From assembly GCF_032854445.1 (NCBI RefSeq), contig NC_088304.1, positions 23,387,704-23,451,703 on the forward strand: 64,000 bases of DNA, given 5' to 3'. This DNA comes from Liolophura sinensis (taxonomy: Eukaryota > Mollusca > Polyplacophora > Chitonida > Chitonidae). Shown here piece by piece: positions 50,460 through 61,799 of this stretch; within the stretch, counting starts at the first letter, position 1, and each line of letters starts with the position of its first letter. The notes beneath the pieces are model-generated. The model searched no databases. It was not told the origin of the DNA and saw nothing but the letters and a program-made list of their open reading frames with translations. The position numbers were made by a program, and so were the translations under genes.

Positions 50460-51887
50460 AGAATTAGCACTTACTTATGCTGGTGAAAGGGCAGGAGCAT
50501 AACATCTTAAAAGAGTTTTCCCCTTAACCTGAATATTTCCCGGTTTAAGTAATGTGCTGGTGGTCAAGCAGAATTAGCACTTACTTATGCTGGGAAAGAG
50601 GACAGGTACATGACATCTTGAAAAGAGTTCTCCCCTTAACCTCAATCTTAACTGGTTTAAGTAATGTGCTGGTGGTCAAAAAGAATAAGCACTTACTTAT
50701 GCTGGGGGGGGGGGGGGGGGGGGGACAGGTATATAACATCTTGAAAAGAGTTCTCCCCTTAACCTCAATCTTTCGTGGCATCAGTAATTTGAGGCTGTTC
50801 AAGCAGAATTAGCACTTACTGCGGGAGAGGACAGGTACATAACATCTAGAAAACAGTTCTCAACTTAACCTCAATCTTTACTGTTTTAAATAATGTGCTG
50901 GTGGTCAAGCAGAATAGCACTTACTGATGCTGGGTGAGAGGACAGGTACATAACATCTTGAAAAGAGTTCTCCCCTTAACCTCAATCTTTCCTGGTTTAA
51001 GTAATATGCTTGTGGTCAAGCAGAATTAGCACTTACTTATGCTGGGGGAGAGGACAGGTACATAACATCTTCAAAAGAGTTCTCCCCTTAACCTCAATCT
51101 TTCCTGGTTTAAGTAAAGTGCTGGTGGTAAAGCAGAGTTAGCACTTACTTAAGCTGGGGGAGAGGACAGGTACATAACATCTTCAAAAGAGTTCTCCCCT
51201 TAACCTCAATCTTACCCAGTTTAATAAATGTGCTGGTGGTCAAGCAGAATTAGCACATACTTATGCTGGGGGAGAGGACAGGTACATAACATCTTGAAAA
51301 GAGTTCTCCCCTTAACCTCAATCTTACCCAGTTTAATTAATGTGCTGGTGGTCAAGCAGAATTTGCACTTACTTATGCTGGGGAGAGGACAGGTACATAA
51401 CATCTAGAAAACAATTCTCCCCTTAACCTCAATCTTTACTGTTATAAGTAATGTGCTGGTGGTCAAAAAGAATTAGCACCTACTTATGCTAAGGGAGAGG
51501 ACAGGTACATAACATCTTGAAAAGAGTTCTCCCCTTAACCTCAATCTTTCCCGGTTTAAGTAATGTGCTGGTGGTCAAGCAGAATTAGCACTTACTTATG
51601 CTGGGGGAGAGGACAGGTACATAACATCTAGAAAACAATTCTCCCCTTAACCTCAATCTTTCCCGGTTTAAGTAATGTGCTGGTGGTCAAACAGAATTAG
51701 CACTTACTTATGCTGGGGGGGAAGACAGGTACATAACATCTAGAAAACAATTCTCCCCTTAACCTCAATCTTTCCTGGCATCAGTAATGTGCTGGTGGTC
51801 AAATAGAATTAGCACTTACTTATGCTGGGAAAGAGGACAGGTACATAACACCTAGAAAGAGTTCTTCCCAATCTCAATCTTTCCTGT
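50460..51887 (+). repeat. 5.5-5.8-kb HOR domain, copy 1 (cut by gap)
   Basis: Series with AGGAGCATAAC, CCTGAATATTTCCC (50528), CTTACTGCGGGAGAGG lacking TATGCT (50815), CTTAAGCTGGGG, TTTAATAAATGTG and CACCTAGAAA…TCTTCCCAATC (51850). The same order occurs at 56325-57637 and 61881-63082. This copy has the longest G tract in the window (21 G, 50704-50724). Confidence 0.85.
50704..50724 (+). repeat. G21 tract
   Basis: The longest homopolymer in the array. The equivalent monomers in the two later HOR copies (about 56501 and 62057) have only 7 G, so this tract expanded, or those contracted, after the HOR duplication. Confidence 0.9.
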
Positions 51888-52087
51888 NNNNNNNNNNNNN
51901 NNNNNNNNNNNNNNNNNNNNNNNNNNNNNNNNNNNNNNNNNNNNNNNNNNNNNNNNNNNNNNNNNNNNNNNNNNNNNNNNNNNNNNNNNNNNNNNNNNNN
52001 NNNNNNNNNNNNNNNNNNNNNNNNNNNNNNNNNNNNNNNNNNNNNNNNNNNNNNNNNNNNNNNNNNNNNNNNNNNNNNNNNNNNNNN
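51888..52087. other. Assembly gap (200 N)
   Basis: Exactly 200 N within the satellite, a round number that suggests a placeholder. The left side matches the HOR position at about 57665 and the right side that at about 55585, so the two sides are out of register: an unknown number of monomers is missing or the join is arbitrary. Confidence 0.98.
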
Positions 52088-53315
52088 GAATTAGCACTTA
52101 TCTATGCTGGGGAGAGGGCAGTACATAACATCTAGAAAACAATACTCCCCTTAACCTCAATCTTTCCTGTTATAAGTAATGTGCTGGTGGTCAAACAGAA
52201 TTAGCACTTACTTATGCTGGGGGAGAGGACAGGTACATACATCTTGAAAAGAGTTCTCCCCTTAACCTCAATCTTTTCCCGGTTTAAGTAATGTGCTGGT
52301 GGTCAAGCAGAATTAGCCTTACTTATGCTGGGGGAGAGGACAGGTACATAACATCTAGAAAACAATTCTCCCCTTAACCTCAATCTTTCCCGGTTTAAGT
52401 AATGTGCTGGTGGTCAAACAGAATTAGCACTTACTTTTGCTGGGGAAGAGGACAGGTACATAACATCTTGAAAAGAGTTCTCCCCTTAATCTCAATGTTT
52501 TCCGGTTTAAGTAATGTGCTGGTGGTCAAGCAGAATTAGCACTTACTTATCCTGGGGGAGAGGACAGCTACACAACATCTTGAAAACAATACTCCTTTTA
52601 ACCTCAATCTTTCCTGGCAACAGTAATGTGCTGGCGGTCAAGCAGAATTACCACTTACTTATGCTGGGGGAGAGGGCAGGTGCATAACATCTTAAAAGAG
52701 TTCTCCCCTTAACCTCAATCTTTCCCGGTTTAAGTAATGTGCTGATGGTCAAGCAGAATTAGCACTTACTTATGCTGGGAGAGAGGACAGCTACACAACA
52801 TCTAGAAAACAATTCTCCCCTTAACCTCAATCTTTCCTGTTATAAGTAATGTGCTGGTGATCAGACAGAATTAGCACTTACTTATGCTGGGGGAGAGGAC
52901 AGGTACATAACATCTAGAAAACAATACTCCCCTTAACCTCAATCTTTCCTGTTATAAGTACTGTGCTGGTGGTCAAACAGAATTAGCACTTACTTATGCT
53001 GTGGGAGAAGACAGGTACATAACATCTTGAAAAGAGTTCTCCCCTTAACCTCAATCTTTCCCGGTTTAAGTAATGTGCTGGTGGTCAAGCAGAATTAGCA
53101 CTTACTTATGCTGGGGGAGAGGACAGCTACACAACATCTTGAAAACAATACTCCCCTTAACCTCAATCTTTTCTGGCAACAGTAATGTGCTGGTGGTCAA
53201 GCAGAATTAGCACTTACTTATGCTGGGAGAGAGGACAGCTACACAACATCTAGAAAACAATACTCCCCTTAACCTCAATCTTTCCTGGCATCAGTAATGT
53301 GCTGGTGGTCAAATA

Positions 53316-53960
53316 GAATTAGCACTTACTTATGCTGGGGGAGAGGACAGCTACATAACATCTAGAAAACAATTCTCCCCTTAACCTCAATCTTTCCTGG
53401 CATCAGTAATGTGCTGGTGATCAGACAGAATTAGCACTTACTTATGCTGGGGGAGAGGACAGGTACATAAATTCTAGAAAACAATACTCCCCCTTAACCT
53501 CAATCTTTCCTGTTATAAGTAATGTGCTGGTGGTCAAACAGAATTAGCACTTACTTATGCTGTGGGAGAGGACAGGTACATAACATCTTGAAAACAGTTC
53601 TCCCCTTAACCTCAATCTTTCCCGGTTTAAGTAATGTGCTGGTGGTCAAGCAGAATTAGCACTTACTTATGCTGGGGAAGAGGACAGGTACATAACATCT
53701 AGAAAACAGTTCTCCCCTTAACCTCAATCTTATCTGGTTTAAGGTAGGTGCTGGTGGTCAAAAAGAATTAGCACTTACTTATGCTGGGGGGGGGGGGGGG
53801 GCGGAGGACAGGTACATAACATCTTCAAAAGAGTTCTCCCCTTAACCTCAATCTTTCCTGGCATCAGTAATTTGAGGCTGTTCAAGCAGAATTAGCACTG
53901 ACTTATGCTGGGGGAGAGGATAGCTACATAACATCTAGAAAACAATTCTCCCCTTAACCT
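53316..53960 (+). repeat. 6-monomer local duplication, copy 1
   Basis: Nearly identical to 54001-54645 at an offset of about 685 bp. Shared rare variants are ATAAATTCTAG, GTGGGAGAGG, CTTGAAAACAGTTC, the G tract (16 here, 17 in the second) and AGCACTGACTTATG. Confidence 0.85.
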
Positions 53961-54000
53961 CAATCTTTCCTGGCATCAGTAATGTGCTGGTGGTCAAAAA

Positions 54001-54645
54001 GAATTAGCACTTACTTATGCTGGGGGAGAGGACAGCTACATAACATCTAGAAAACAATTCTCCCCTTAACCTCAATCTTTCCTGGCATCAGTAATGTGCT
54101 GGTGATCAGACAGAATTAGCACTTACTTATGCTGGGGGAGAGGACAGGTACATAAATTCTAGAAAACAATACTCCCCTTAACCTCAATCTTTCCTGTTAT
54201 AAGTAATGTGCTGGTGGTCAAACAGAATTAGCACTTACTTATGCTGTGGGAGAGGACAGGTACATAACATCTTGAAAACAGTTCTCCCCTTAACCTCAAT
54301 CTTTCCCGGTTTAAGTAATGTGCTGGTGGTCAAGCAGAATTAGCACTTACTTATGCTGGGGAAGAGGACAGGTACATAACATCTAGAAAAACAGTTCTCC
54401 CCTTAACCTCAATCTTATCTGGTTTAAGGTAGGTTCTGGTGGTCAAAAAGAATTAGCACTTACTTATGCTGGGGGGGGGGGGGGGGGCGGAGGACAGGTA
54501 CATAACATCTTCAAAAGAGTTCTCCCCTTAACCTCAATCTTTCCTGGCATCAGTAATTTGAGGCTGTTCAAGCAGAATTAGCACTGACTTATGCTGGGGG
54601 AGAGGATAGCTACATAACATCTAGAAAACAATTCTCCTTTTAACC
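54001..54645 (+). repeat. 6-monomer local duplication, copy 2
   Basis: Partner of 53316-53960. It then continues into the normal HOR series (TTTACTGTTTTAAG), while copy 1 returns to a TTTCCTGGCATCAG monomer. This is the signature of a single unequal-exchange duplication. Confidence 0.85.
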
Positions 54646-56249
54646 TCAATCTTTACTGTTTTAAGTAATGTGCTGGTGGTCAAAAAGAATTAGCACTTAC
54701 TTATGCTGGTGAAAAGGGCAGGTGGATAACATCTTAAGAAGAGTTTTTCCCTTAACCTCAATCCTTACCGGTTTAAGTAAAGTGCTGGTGGTAAAGCAGA
54801 GTTAGCACTTACTTATGCTGGGGGAAAGGGCAGGTACAGAACATCTTGAAAAGAGTTCTCCCTTTAACCTCAATCCTTCCTGGTTTAAGTAATGTGCTGG
54901 TGGTCAAGCAGAATTAGCACTTACTTATGCTGGGGGAGAGGAAAGGTGCAATAAAATCTAGAAAACAATACTACCCTTAACCTCAATCTTTCCTGGTTTA
55001 AGTAATGTGCTGGTAACCAAACAGAATTAGCACTTACTTATGCTGGGGGAGAGGACAGGTACATAACATCTTGAAAAGAGTTCTCCTCTTAACCTCAATC
55101 TTACCCAGTTTAATTAATGTGCTGGGGGTCAAGCAGAATTAGTAGTTACTTATGCTGGGGGAGAGGAAAGGTGCAATAACATCTAGAAAACAAATCTCCC
55201 CTTAACCTCAATCTTTCCTGGCATCAGTAATGTGCTGGTGGTCAAATAGAATTAGCACTTACTTATGCTGGGGGAGAGGACAGGTACATAACATCTAGAA
55301 AACAATACTCCCCTTAACCTCAATCTTTCCTGTTATAAGTAATATGCTGGTGGTCAAACAGAATTAGCACTTACTTATGCTGGGGGAGAGGACAGGTACA
55401 TAACATCTTGAAAAGAGTTCTCCCCTTAACCTCAATCTTTCCCAGTTTAAATAATGTGCTGGTGGTCAAGCAGAATTAGCACTTACTTATGCTGGGAGAG
55501 AGGACAGCTACACAACATCTAGAAAACAATTCTCCCCTTAACCTCAATCTTTCCTGGCATCAGTAATGTGCTGGTGATCAGACAGAATTAGCACTTATCT
55601 ATGCTGGGGGAGAGGGCAGGTACATAACATCTAGAAAACAATACTCCCCTTAACCTCAATCTTTCCTGTTATAAGTAATGTGCTGGTGGTCAAACAGAAT
55701 TAGCAATTACTTATGCTGGGGGAGAGGACAGGTACATAACATCTTGAAAAGAGTTCTCCCCTTAACCTCAATCTTTCCCGGTTTAAGTAATGTGCTGGTG
55801 GTCAAGCAGAATTAGCACTTACTTATGCTGGGGGAGAGGACAGGTACATAACATCTAGAAAACAATTCTCCCCTTAACCTCAATCTTTCCCGGTTTTAAA
55901 TAATGTGCTGGTGGTCAAACAGAATTAGCACTTACTTATGCTGGGGAAGAGGACAGCTACACAACATCTTGAAAACAATACTCCCCTTAACCTCAATCTT
56001 TCCTGGCAACAGTAATGTGCTGGTGGTCAAGCAGAATTACCACTTACTTATGCTGGGGGAGAGGGCAGGTGCATAACATCTTGAAAAGAGTTCTCCCCTT
56101 AACCTCAATCTTTCCCGGTTTAAGTAATGTGCTGATGGTCAAGCAGAATTAGCACTTACTTATGCTGGGAGAGAGGACAGCTACACAACATCTAGAAAAC
56201 AATTCTCCCCTTAACCTCAATCTTTCCTGTTATAAGTAATGTGCTTGTG

Positions 56250-57680
56250 GTCAAACAGAATTAGCACTTACTTATGCTGGTGAAAAGGGCAGGAGCATAA
56301 CATCTTGAAGAGTTTTCCCCTTAACCTGAATATTTCCCGGTTTAAGTAATGTGCTGGTGGTCAAGCAGAATTAGCACTTACTTATGCTGGGAAAGAGGAC
56401 AGGTACATGACATCTTGAAAAAAGTTCTCCCCTTAACCTCAATCTTAACTGGTTTAAGTAATGTGCTGGTGGTCAAAAAGAATAAGCACTTACTTATGCT
56501 GGGGGGGAGGACAGGTATATAACATCTTGAAAAGAGTTCTCCCCTTAACCTCAATCTTTCCTGGCATCAGTAATTTGAGGCTGTTCAAGCAGAATTAGCA
56601 CTTACTGGGGGAGAGGACAGGTACATAACATCTAGAAAACAGTTCTCAACTTAACCTCAATCTTTACTGTTTTAAATAATGTGCTGGTGGTCAAACAGAA
56701 TTAGCACTTACTGATGCTGGGTGAGAGGACAGGTACATAACATCTTGAAAAGAGTTCTCCCCTTAACCTCAATCTTTCCTGGTTTAAGTAATATGCTTGT
56801 GGTCAAGCAGAATTAGCACTTACTTATGCTGGGGGAGAGGACAGGTACATAACATCTTCAAAAGAGTTCTCCCCTTAACCTCAATCTTTCCTGGTTTAAG
56901 TAAACTGTTGGTGGTAAAGCAGAGTTAGCACTTACTTAAGCTGGGGGAGAGGACAGGTACATAACATCTTCAAAAGAGTTCTCCCTTAACCTCAATCTTA
57001 CCCAGTTTAATAAATGTGCTGGTGGTCAAGCAGAATTAGCACTTACTTATGCTGGGGGAGAGGACAGGTACATAACATCTTGAAAAGAGTTCTCCCCTTA
57101 ACCTCAATCTTACCCAGTTTAATTAATGTGCTGGTGGTCAAGCAGAATTAGCACTTACTTATGCTGGGAGAGAAGACAGGTACATAACATCTAGAAAACA
57201 ATTCTCCCGTTAACCTCAATCTTTCCTGTTATAAGTAATGTGCTGGTGGTCAAAAAGAATTAGCACTTACTTATGCTAAGGGAGAGGACAGGAACATAAC
57301 ATCTTGAAAAGAGTTCTCCCCTTAACCTCAATCTTTCCCGGTTTAAGTAATGTGCTGGTGGTCAAGCAGAATTAGCACTTACTTATGCTGGGGGAGAGGA
57401 CAGGTACATAACATCTAGAAAACAATTCTCCCCTTAACCTCAATCTTTCCCGGTTTAAGTAATGTGCTGGTGGTCAAACAGAATTAGCACTTACTTATGC
57501 TGGGGGGGAAGACAGGTACATAACATCTAGAAAACAATTCTCCCCTTAACCTCAATCTTTCCTGGCATCAGTAATGTGCTGGTGGTCAAATAGAATTAGC
57601 ACTTACTTATGCTGGGAAAGAGGACAGGTACATAACACCTAGAAAAGAGTTCTTCCCAATCTCAATCTTTCGTGTTATAA
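56250..57680 (+). repeat. 5.5-5.8-kb HOR domain, copy 2
   Basis: Variant series of 50460-51887, with CCTGAATATTTCCC at 56325, CTTACTGGGGGAG at 56601 and ACCTAGAAAAGAG at 57637. Confidence 0.85.
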
Positions 57681-58836
57681 GTAATGTGCTGGTGGTCGAA
57701 TAGAATTAGCACTTATTATGCTGAGGGAGAGGACAGGTACATAACATCTAGAAAACAATTCTAAACTTAACCTCAATCTTTCCTGGCATCAGTAATGTGC
57801 TGGTGGTCAAGCAGAATTAGCACTTACTTATGCTGGGGGGAAGACAGGTACATAACATCTAGAAAACAATTCTCCCCTTAACCTCAATCTTTCCTGGCAT
57901 CAGTAATGTGCTGGTGGTCAAATAGAATTAGCACTTACTTATGCTGGGAAAGAGGACAGGTACATAACATCTTGAAAAGAGTTCTCCCCTTAACCTCAAT
58001 CTTTCCTGTTATAAGTAATGTGCTGGTGGTCGAAAAGAATTAGCACTTACTTATGCTGGTAAAAAGGAGAGCTACACAACATCTAGAAAACAATTTTCCC
58101 CTTAACCTCAATCTTTCCCTGTTTCAGTAATGTGCTGGTGGTCAAACAGAATTAGCACTTACTTATGCTGGGGGAGAGGACAGGTGCATAACATCTTGAA
58201 AAGAGTTCTCCCCTTAACCTCAATCTTTCCCGGTTTAAGTAATGTGCTGGTGGTCAAGCAGAATTAGCACTTACTTATGCTGGGGGATAGGACAGGTACA
58301 TAACATCTAGAAAACAATACTCCCCTTAACCTCAATCTTTCCCGGTTTAAGTAATGTGCTGGTGGTCAAGCAGAATCAGCACTTACTTATGCTGGTAGAG
58401 AGGACAGCTACACAACATCTAGAAAACAATTCTCCCCTTAACCTCAATCTTTCCTGGCATCAGTAATGTGCTGGTGGTCAAACAGAATTAGCACTTACTT
58501 ATGCTGGGGGAGAGGACAGGTACATAACATCTAGAAAACAATACTCCCCTTAACCTCATTCTTTCCTGTTATAAGTAATGTGCTGGTGGTCAAACAGAAT
58601 TAGCACTTACTTATGCTGGGGGAGAGGACAGCTACAAAACATCTTGAAAACAATTCTCCCCTTAACCTCAATCTTTCCTGGCATCAGTAATGTGCTGGTG
58701 GTCAAGCAGAATTAGCACTTACTTATGCTGGGGGGGAAGACAGGTACATAACATCTAGAAAACAATTTTCCACTTAACCTCAATCTTTCCTGGCATCAGT
58801 AATGTGCTGGTGGTCAAATAGAATTAGCACTTACTT

Positions 58837-58850
58837 ATGCTGGGAAAGAG
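58837..58850 (+). repeat. Left target-site duplication in satellite
   Basis: atgctgggaaagag is repeated exactly at 58905-58918. Other monomers have this 14-mer once, followed directly by gacagg. Confidence 0.93.
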
Positions 58851-58904
58851 TGAGTGCATGGGGTTTAACGTCGTTCTCAACAATTTTTCAGTCAAATGAC
58901 GACG
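58851..58904 (-). mobile_element. 5'-truncated SINE inserted in the satellite (54 bp)
   Basis: The only foreign sequence seen in the array. On the + strand it reads TGAGTGCATG, GGGTTTAACGTCGTTCTCAA, CAATTTTTCAGTCAAATGAC, GACG. This aligns with the 3' core of the flank SINEs (GGTGTTTTACGCCGTACTCA, AGAATATTTCAC, GACGGC) at roughly two thirds of positions. Its tail is TGAG-like and not TTTA-like, so it is a related but different SINE family. Exact 14-bp duplications flank it, and the uninterrupted site is present at about 63387-63406. Minus-strand element by analogy of tail position. Confidence 0.9.
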
Positions 58905-58918
58905 ATGCTGGGAAAGAG
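58905..58918 (+). repeat. Right target-site duplication in satellite
   Basis: This is an exact copy of 58837-58850. Confidence 0.93.
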
Positions 58919-60253
58919 GACAGGTACATAACATCTAGAAAACAATTCTCACCTTAACCTCAATCTTTCCTGTTATAAGTAATGTGCTGGTGGTCGAATA
59001 GAATTAGCACTTACTTATGCTGGTGAAGAGGGCAGGTGCATAGCGTCTTAAAAATAGTTTTCCCCTTAACCTCAATCTTTCCCGGTTTCAGTAATGTGCT
59101 GGTGGTCAAGCAGAATTAGCATTTACTTATGCTGGGGGAGAGGACAGGTGCATAACATCTTGAAAAGACTTCTCCCCTTAACCTCAATCTTTCCCGGTTT
59201 AAGTAATGTGCTGGTGGTCGAAAAGAATTAGCACTTACTTATGCTGGTGAAGAGGACAGCTACACAACATCTAGAAAACAATTCTCCCCTTAACCTCAAT
59301 CTTTCCTGGCATCAGTAATGTGCTGGTGGTCAAACAGAATTAGCACTTACTTATGCTGGGGGAGAGTCCAGGTACATAATATCTAGAAAACAATACTCCC
59401 CTGAACCTCAATCTTTCCTGTTATAAGTAATGTGCTGGTGGTCAAGCAGAATTAGCACTTACTTATGCTGGGGGAGAGGACAGGTACATAACATCTAGAA
59501 AACAATACTCCCCTTAACCTCAATCTTTCCTGTTATAAGTACTGTGCTGGTGGTCAAACAGAATTAGCACTTACTTATGCTGTGGGAGAAGACAGGTACA
59601 TAACATCTTGAAAAGAGTTCTCCCCTTAACCTCAATCTTTCCCGGTTTAAGTAATGTGCTGGTGGTCAAGCAGAATTAGCACTTACTTATGCTGGGGGAG
59701 AGGACAGCTACACAACATCTTGAAAACAATACTCCCCTTAACCTCAATCTTTCCTGGCAACAGTAATGTGCTGGTGGTCAAGCAGAATTAGCACTTACTT
59801 ATGCTGGGAGAGAGGACAGCTACATAACATCTAGAAAACAATACTCCCCTTAACCCCAATCTTTCCTGGCATCAGTAATGTGCTGGTGGTCAAATAGAAT
59901 TAGCACTTACTTATGCTGGGGGAGAGGACAGCTACATAACATCTAGAAAACAATTCTCCCCTTAACCTCAATCTTTCCTGGCATCAGTAATGTGCTGGTG
60001 ATCAGACAGAATTAGCACTTACTTATGCTGGGGGAGAGGACAGGTACATAAATTCTAGAAAACAATACTCCCCTTAACCTCAATCTTTCCTGTTATAAGT
60101 AATGTGCTGGTGGTCAAGCAGAATTAGCACTTACTTATGCTGGGGAAGAGGACAGGTAAATAACATCTAGAAAACAGTTCTCCCCTTAACCTCAATCTTA
60201 TCTGGTTTAAGGTAGGTGCTGGTGGTCAAAAAGAATTAGCACTTACTTATGCT

Positions 60254-60794
60254 GGGGGGGGGGGGGCGGAGGACAGGTACATAACATCTTCAAAAGAGTT
60301 CTCCCCTTAACCTCAATCTTTCCTGGCATCAGTAATTTGAGGCTGTTCAAGCAGAATTAGCACTTACTTATGCTGAGGGAGAGGATAGCTACATAACATC
60401 TAGAAAACAATTCTCCCCTTAACCTCAATCTTTACTGTTTTAAGTAATGTGCTGGTGGTCAAAAAGAATTAGCACTTACTTATGCTGGTGAAAAGGGCAG
60501 GTGGATAACATCTTAAGAAGAGTTTTCCCCTTAACCTCAATCCTTACCGGTTTAAGTAAAGTGCTGGTGGTAAAGCAGAGTTAGCACTTACTTATGCTGG
60601 GGGAGAGGGCAGGTACATAACATCTTGAAAAGAGTTCTCCCCTTAACCTCAATCCTTCCTGGTTTAAGTAATGTGCTGGTGGTCAAGCAGAATTAGCACT
60701 TACTTATGCTGGGGGAGAGGAAAGGTGCAATAAAATCTAGAAAACAATACTACCCTTAACCTCAATCTTTCCTGGTTTAAGTAATGTGCTGGTA
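60254..60794 (+). repeat. HOR marker block with G13 tract, last copy
   Basis: Same ordered marker series as 18409-18951, ending at GGTAACCAAACAG with the G tract 540 bp upstream, more than 41 kb from the first copy. Confidence 0.87.
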
Positions 60795-61799
60795 ACCAAA
60801 CAGAATTAGCACTTACTTATGCTGGGGGAGAGGACAGGTACATAACATCTTGAAAAGAGTTCTCCTCTTAACCTCAATCTTACCCAGTTTAATTAATGTG
60901 CTGGGGGTCAAGCAGAATTAGTAGTTACTTATGCTGGGGGAGAGGAAAGGTGCAATAACATCTAGAAAACAAATCTCCCCTTAACCTCAATCTTTCCTGG
61001 CATCAGTAATGTGCTGGTGGTCAAATAGAATTAGCACTTACTTATGCTGGGGGAGAGGACAGGTACATAACATCTAGAAAACAATACTCCCCTTAACCTC
61101 AATCTTTCCTGTTATAAGTAATATGCTGGTGGTCAAACAGAATTAGCACTTACTTATGCTGGGGGAGAGGACAGGTACATAACATCTTGAAAAGAGTTCT
61201 CCCCTTAACCTTAATCTTTCCCAGTTTAAATAATGTGCTGGTGGTCAAGCAGAATTAGCACTTACTTATGCTGGGGGAGAGGACAGCTACACAACATCTA
61301 GAAAACAATTCTCCCCTTAACCTCAATCTTTCCCGGTTTAAGTAATGTGCTGGTGGTCAAACAGAATTAGCACTTACTTATGCTGGGGAAGAGGACAGGT
61401 ACATAACATCTTGAAAAGAGTTCTCCCCTTAATCTCAATCTTTTCCGGTTTAAGTAATGTGCTGGTGGTCAAGCAGAATTAGCACTTACTTATCCTGGGG
61501 GAGAGGACAGCTACACAACATCTTGAAAACAATACTCCCCTTAACCTCAATCTTTCCTGGCAACAGTAATGTGCTGGTGGTCAAGCAGAATTACCACTTA
61601 CTTATGCTGCTGGAGAGGGCAGGTGCATAACATCTTGAAAAGAGTTCTCCCCTTAACCTCAATCTTTCCCGGTTTAAGTAATGTGCTGATGGTCAAGCAG
61701 AATTAGCACTTACTTATGCTGGGAGAGAGGACAGCTACACAACATCTAGAAAACAATTCTCCCCTTAACCTCAATCTTTCCTGTTATAAGTAATGTGCT

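Noticed and set aside
8915-52097. Open frames of 60-86 codons in the satellite (8915-9133, 13952-14164, 20020-20247, 48747-48974, 50552-50812 and others), with repeated peptides such as LPLTSIFPG
   Set aside because: They are translations of the 112-bp repeat. The period is not a multiple of 3, so each monomer is read in a new frame and stops follow quickly. One of them also spans the N gap.
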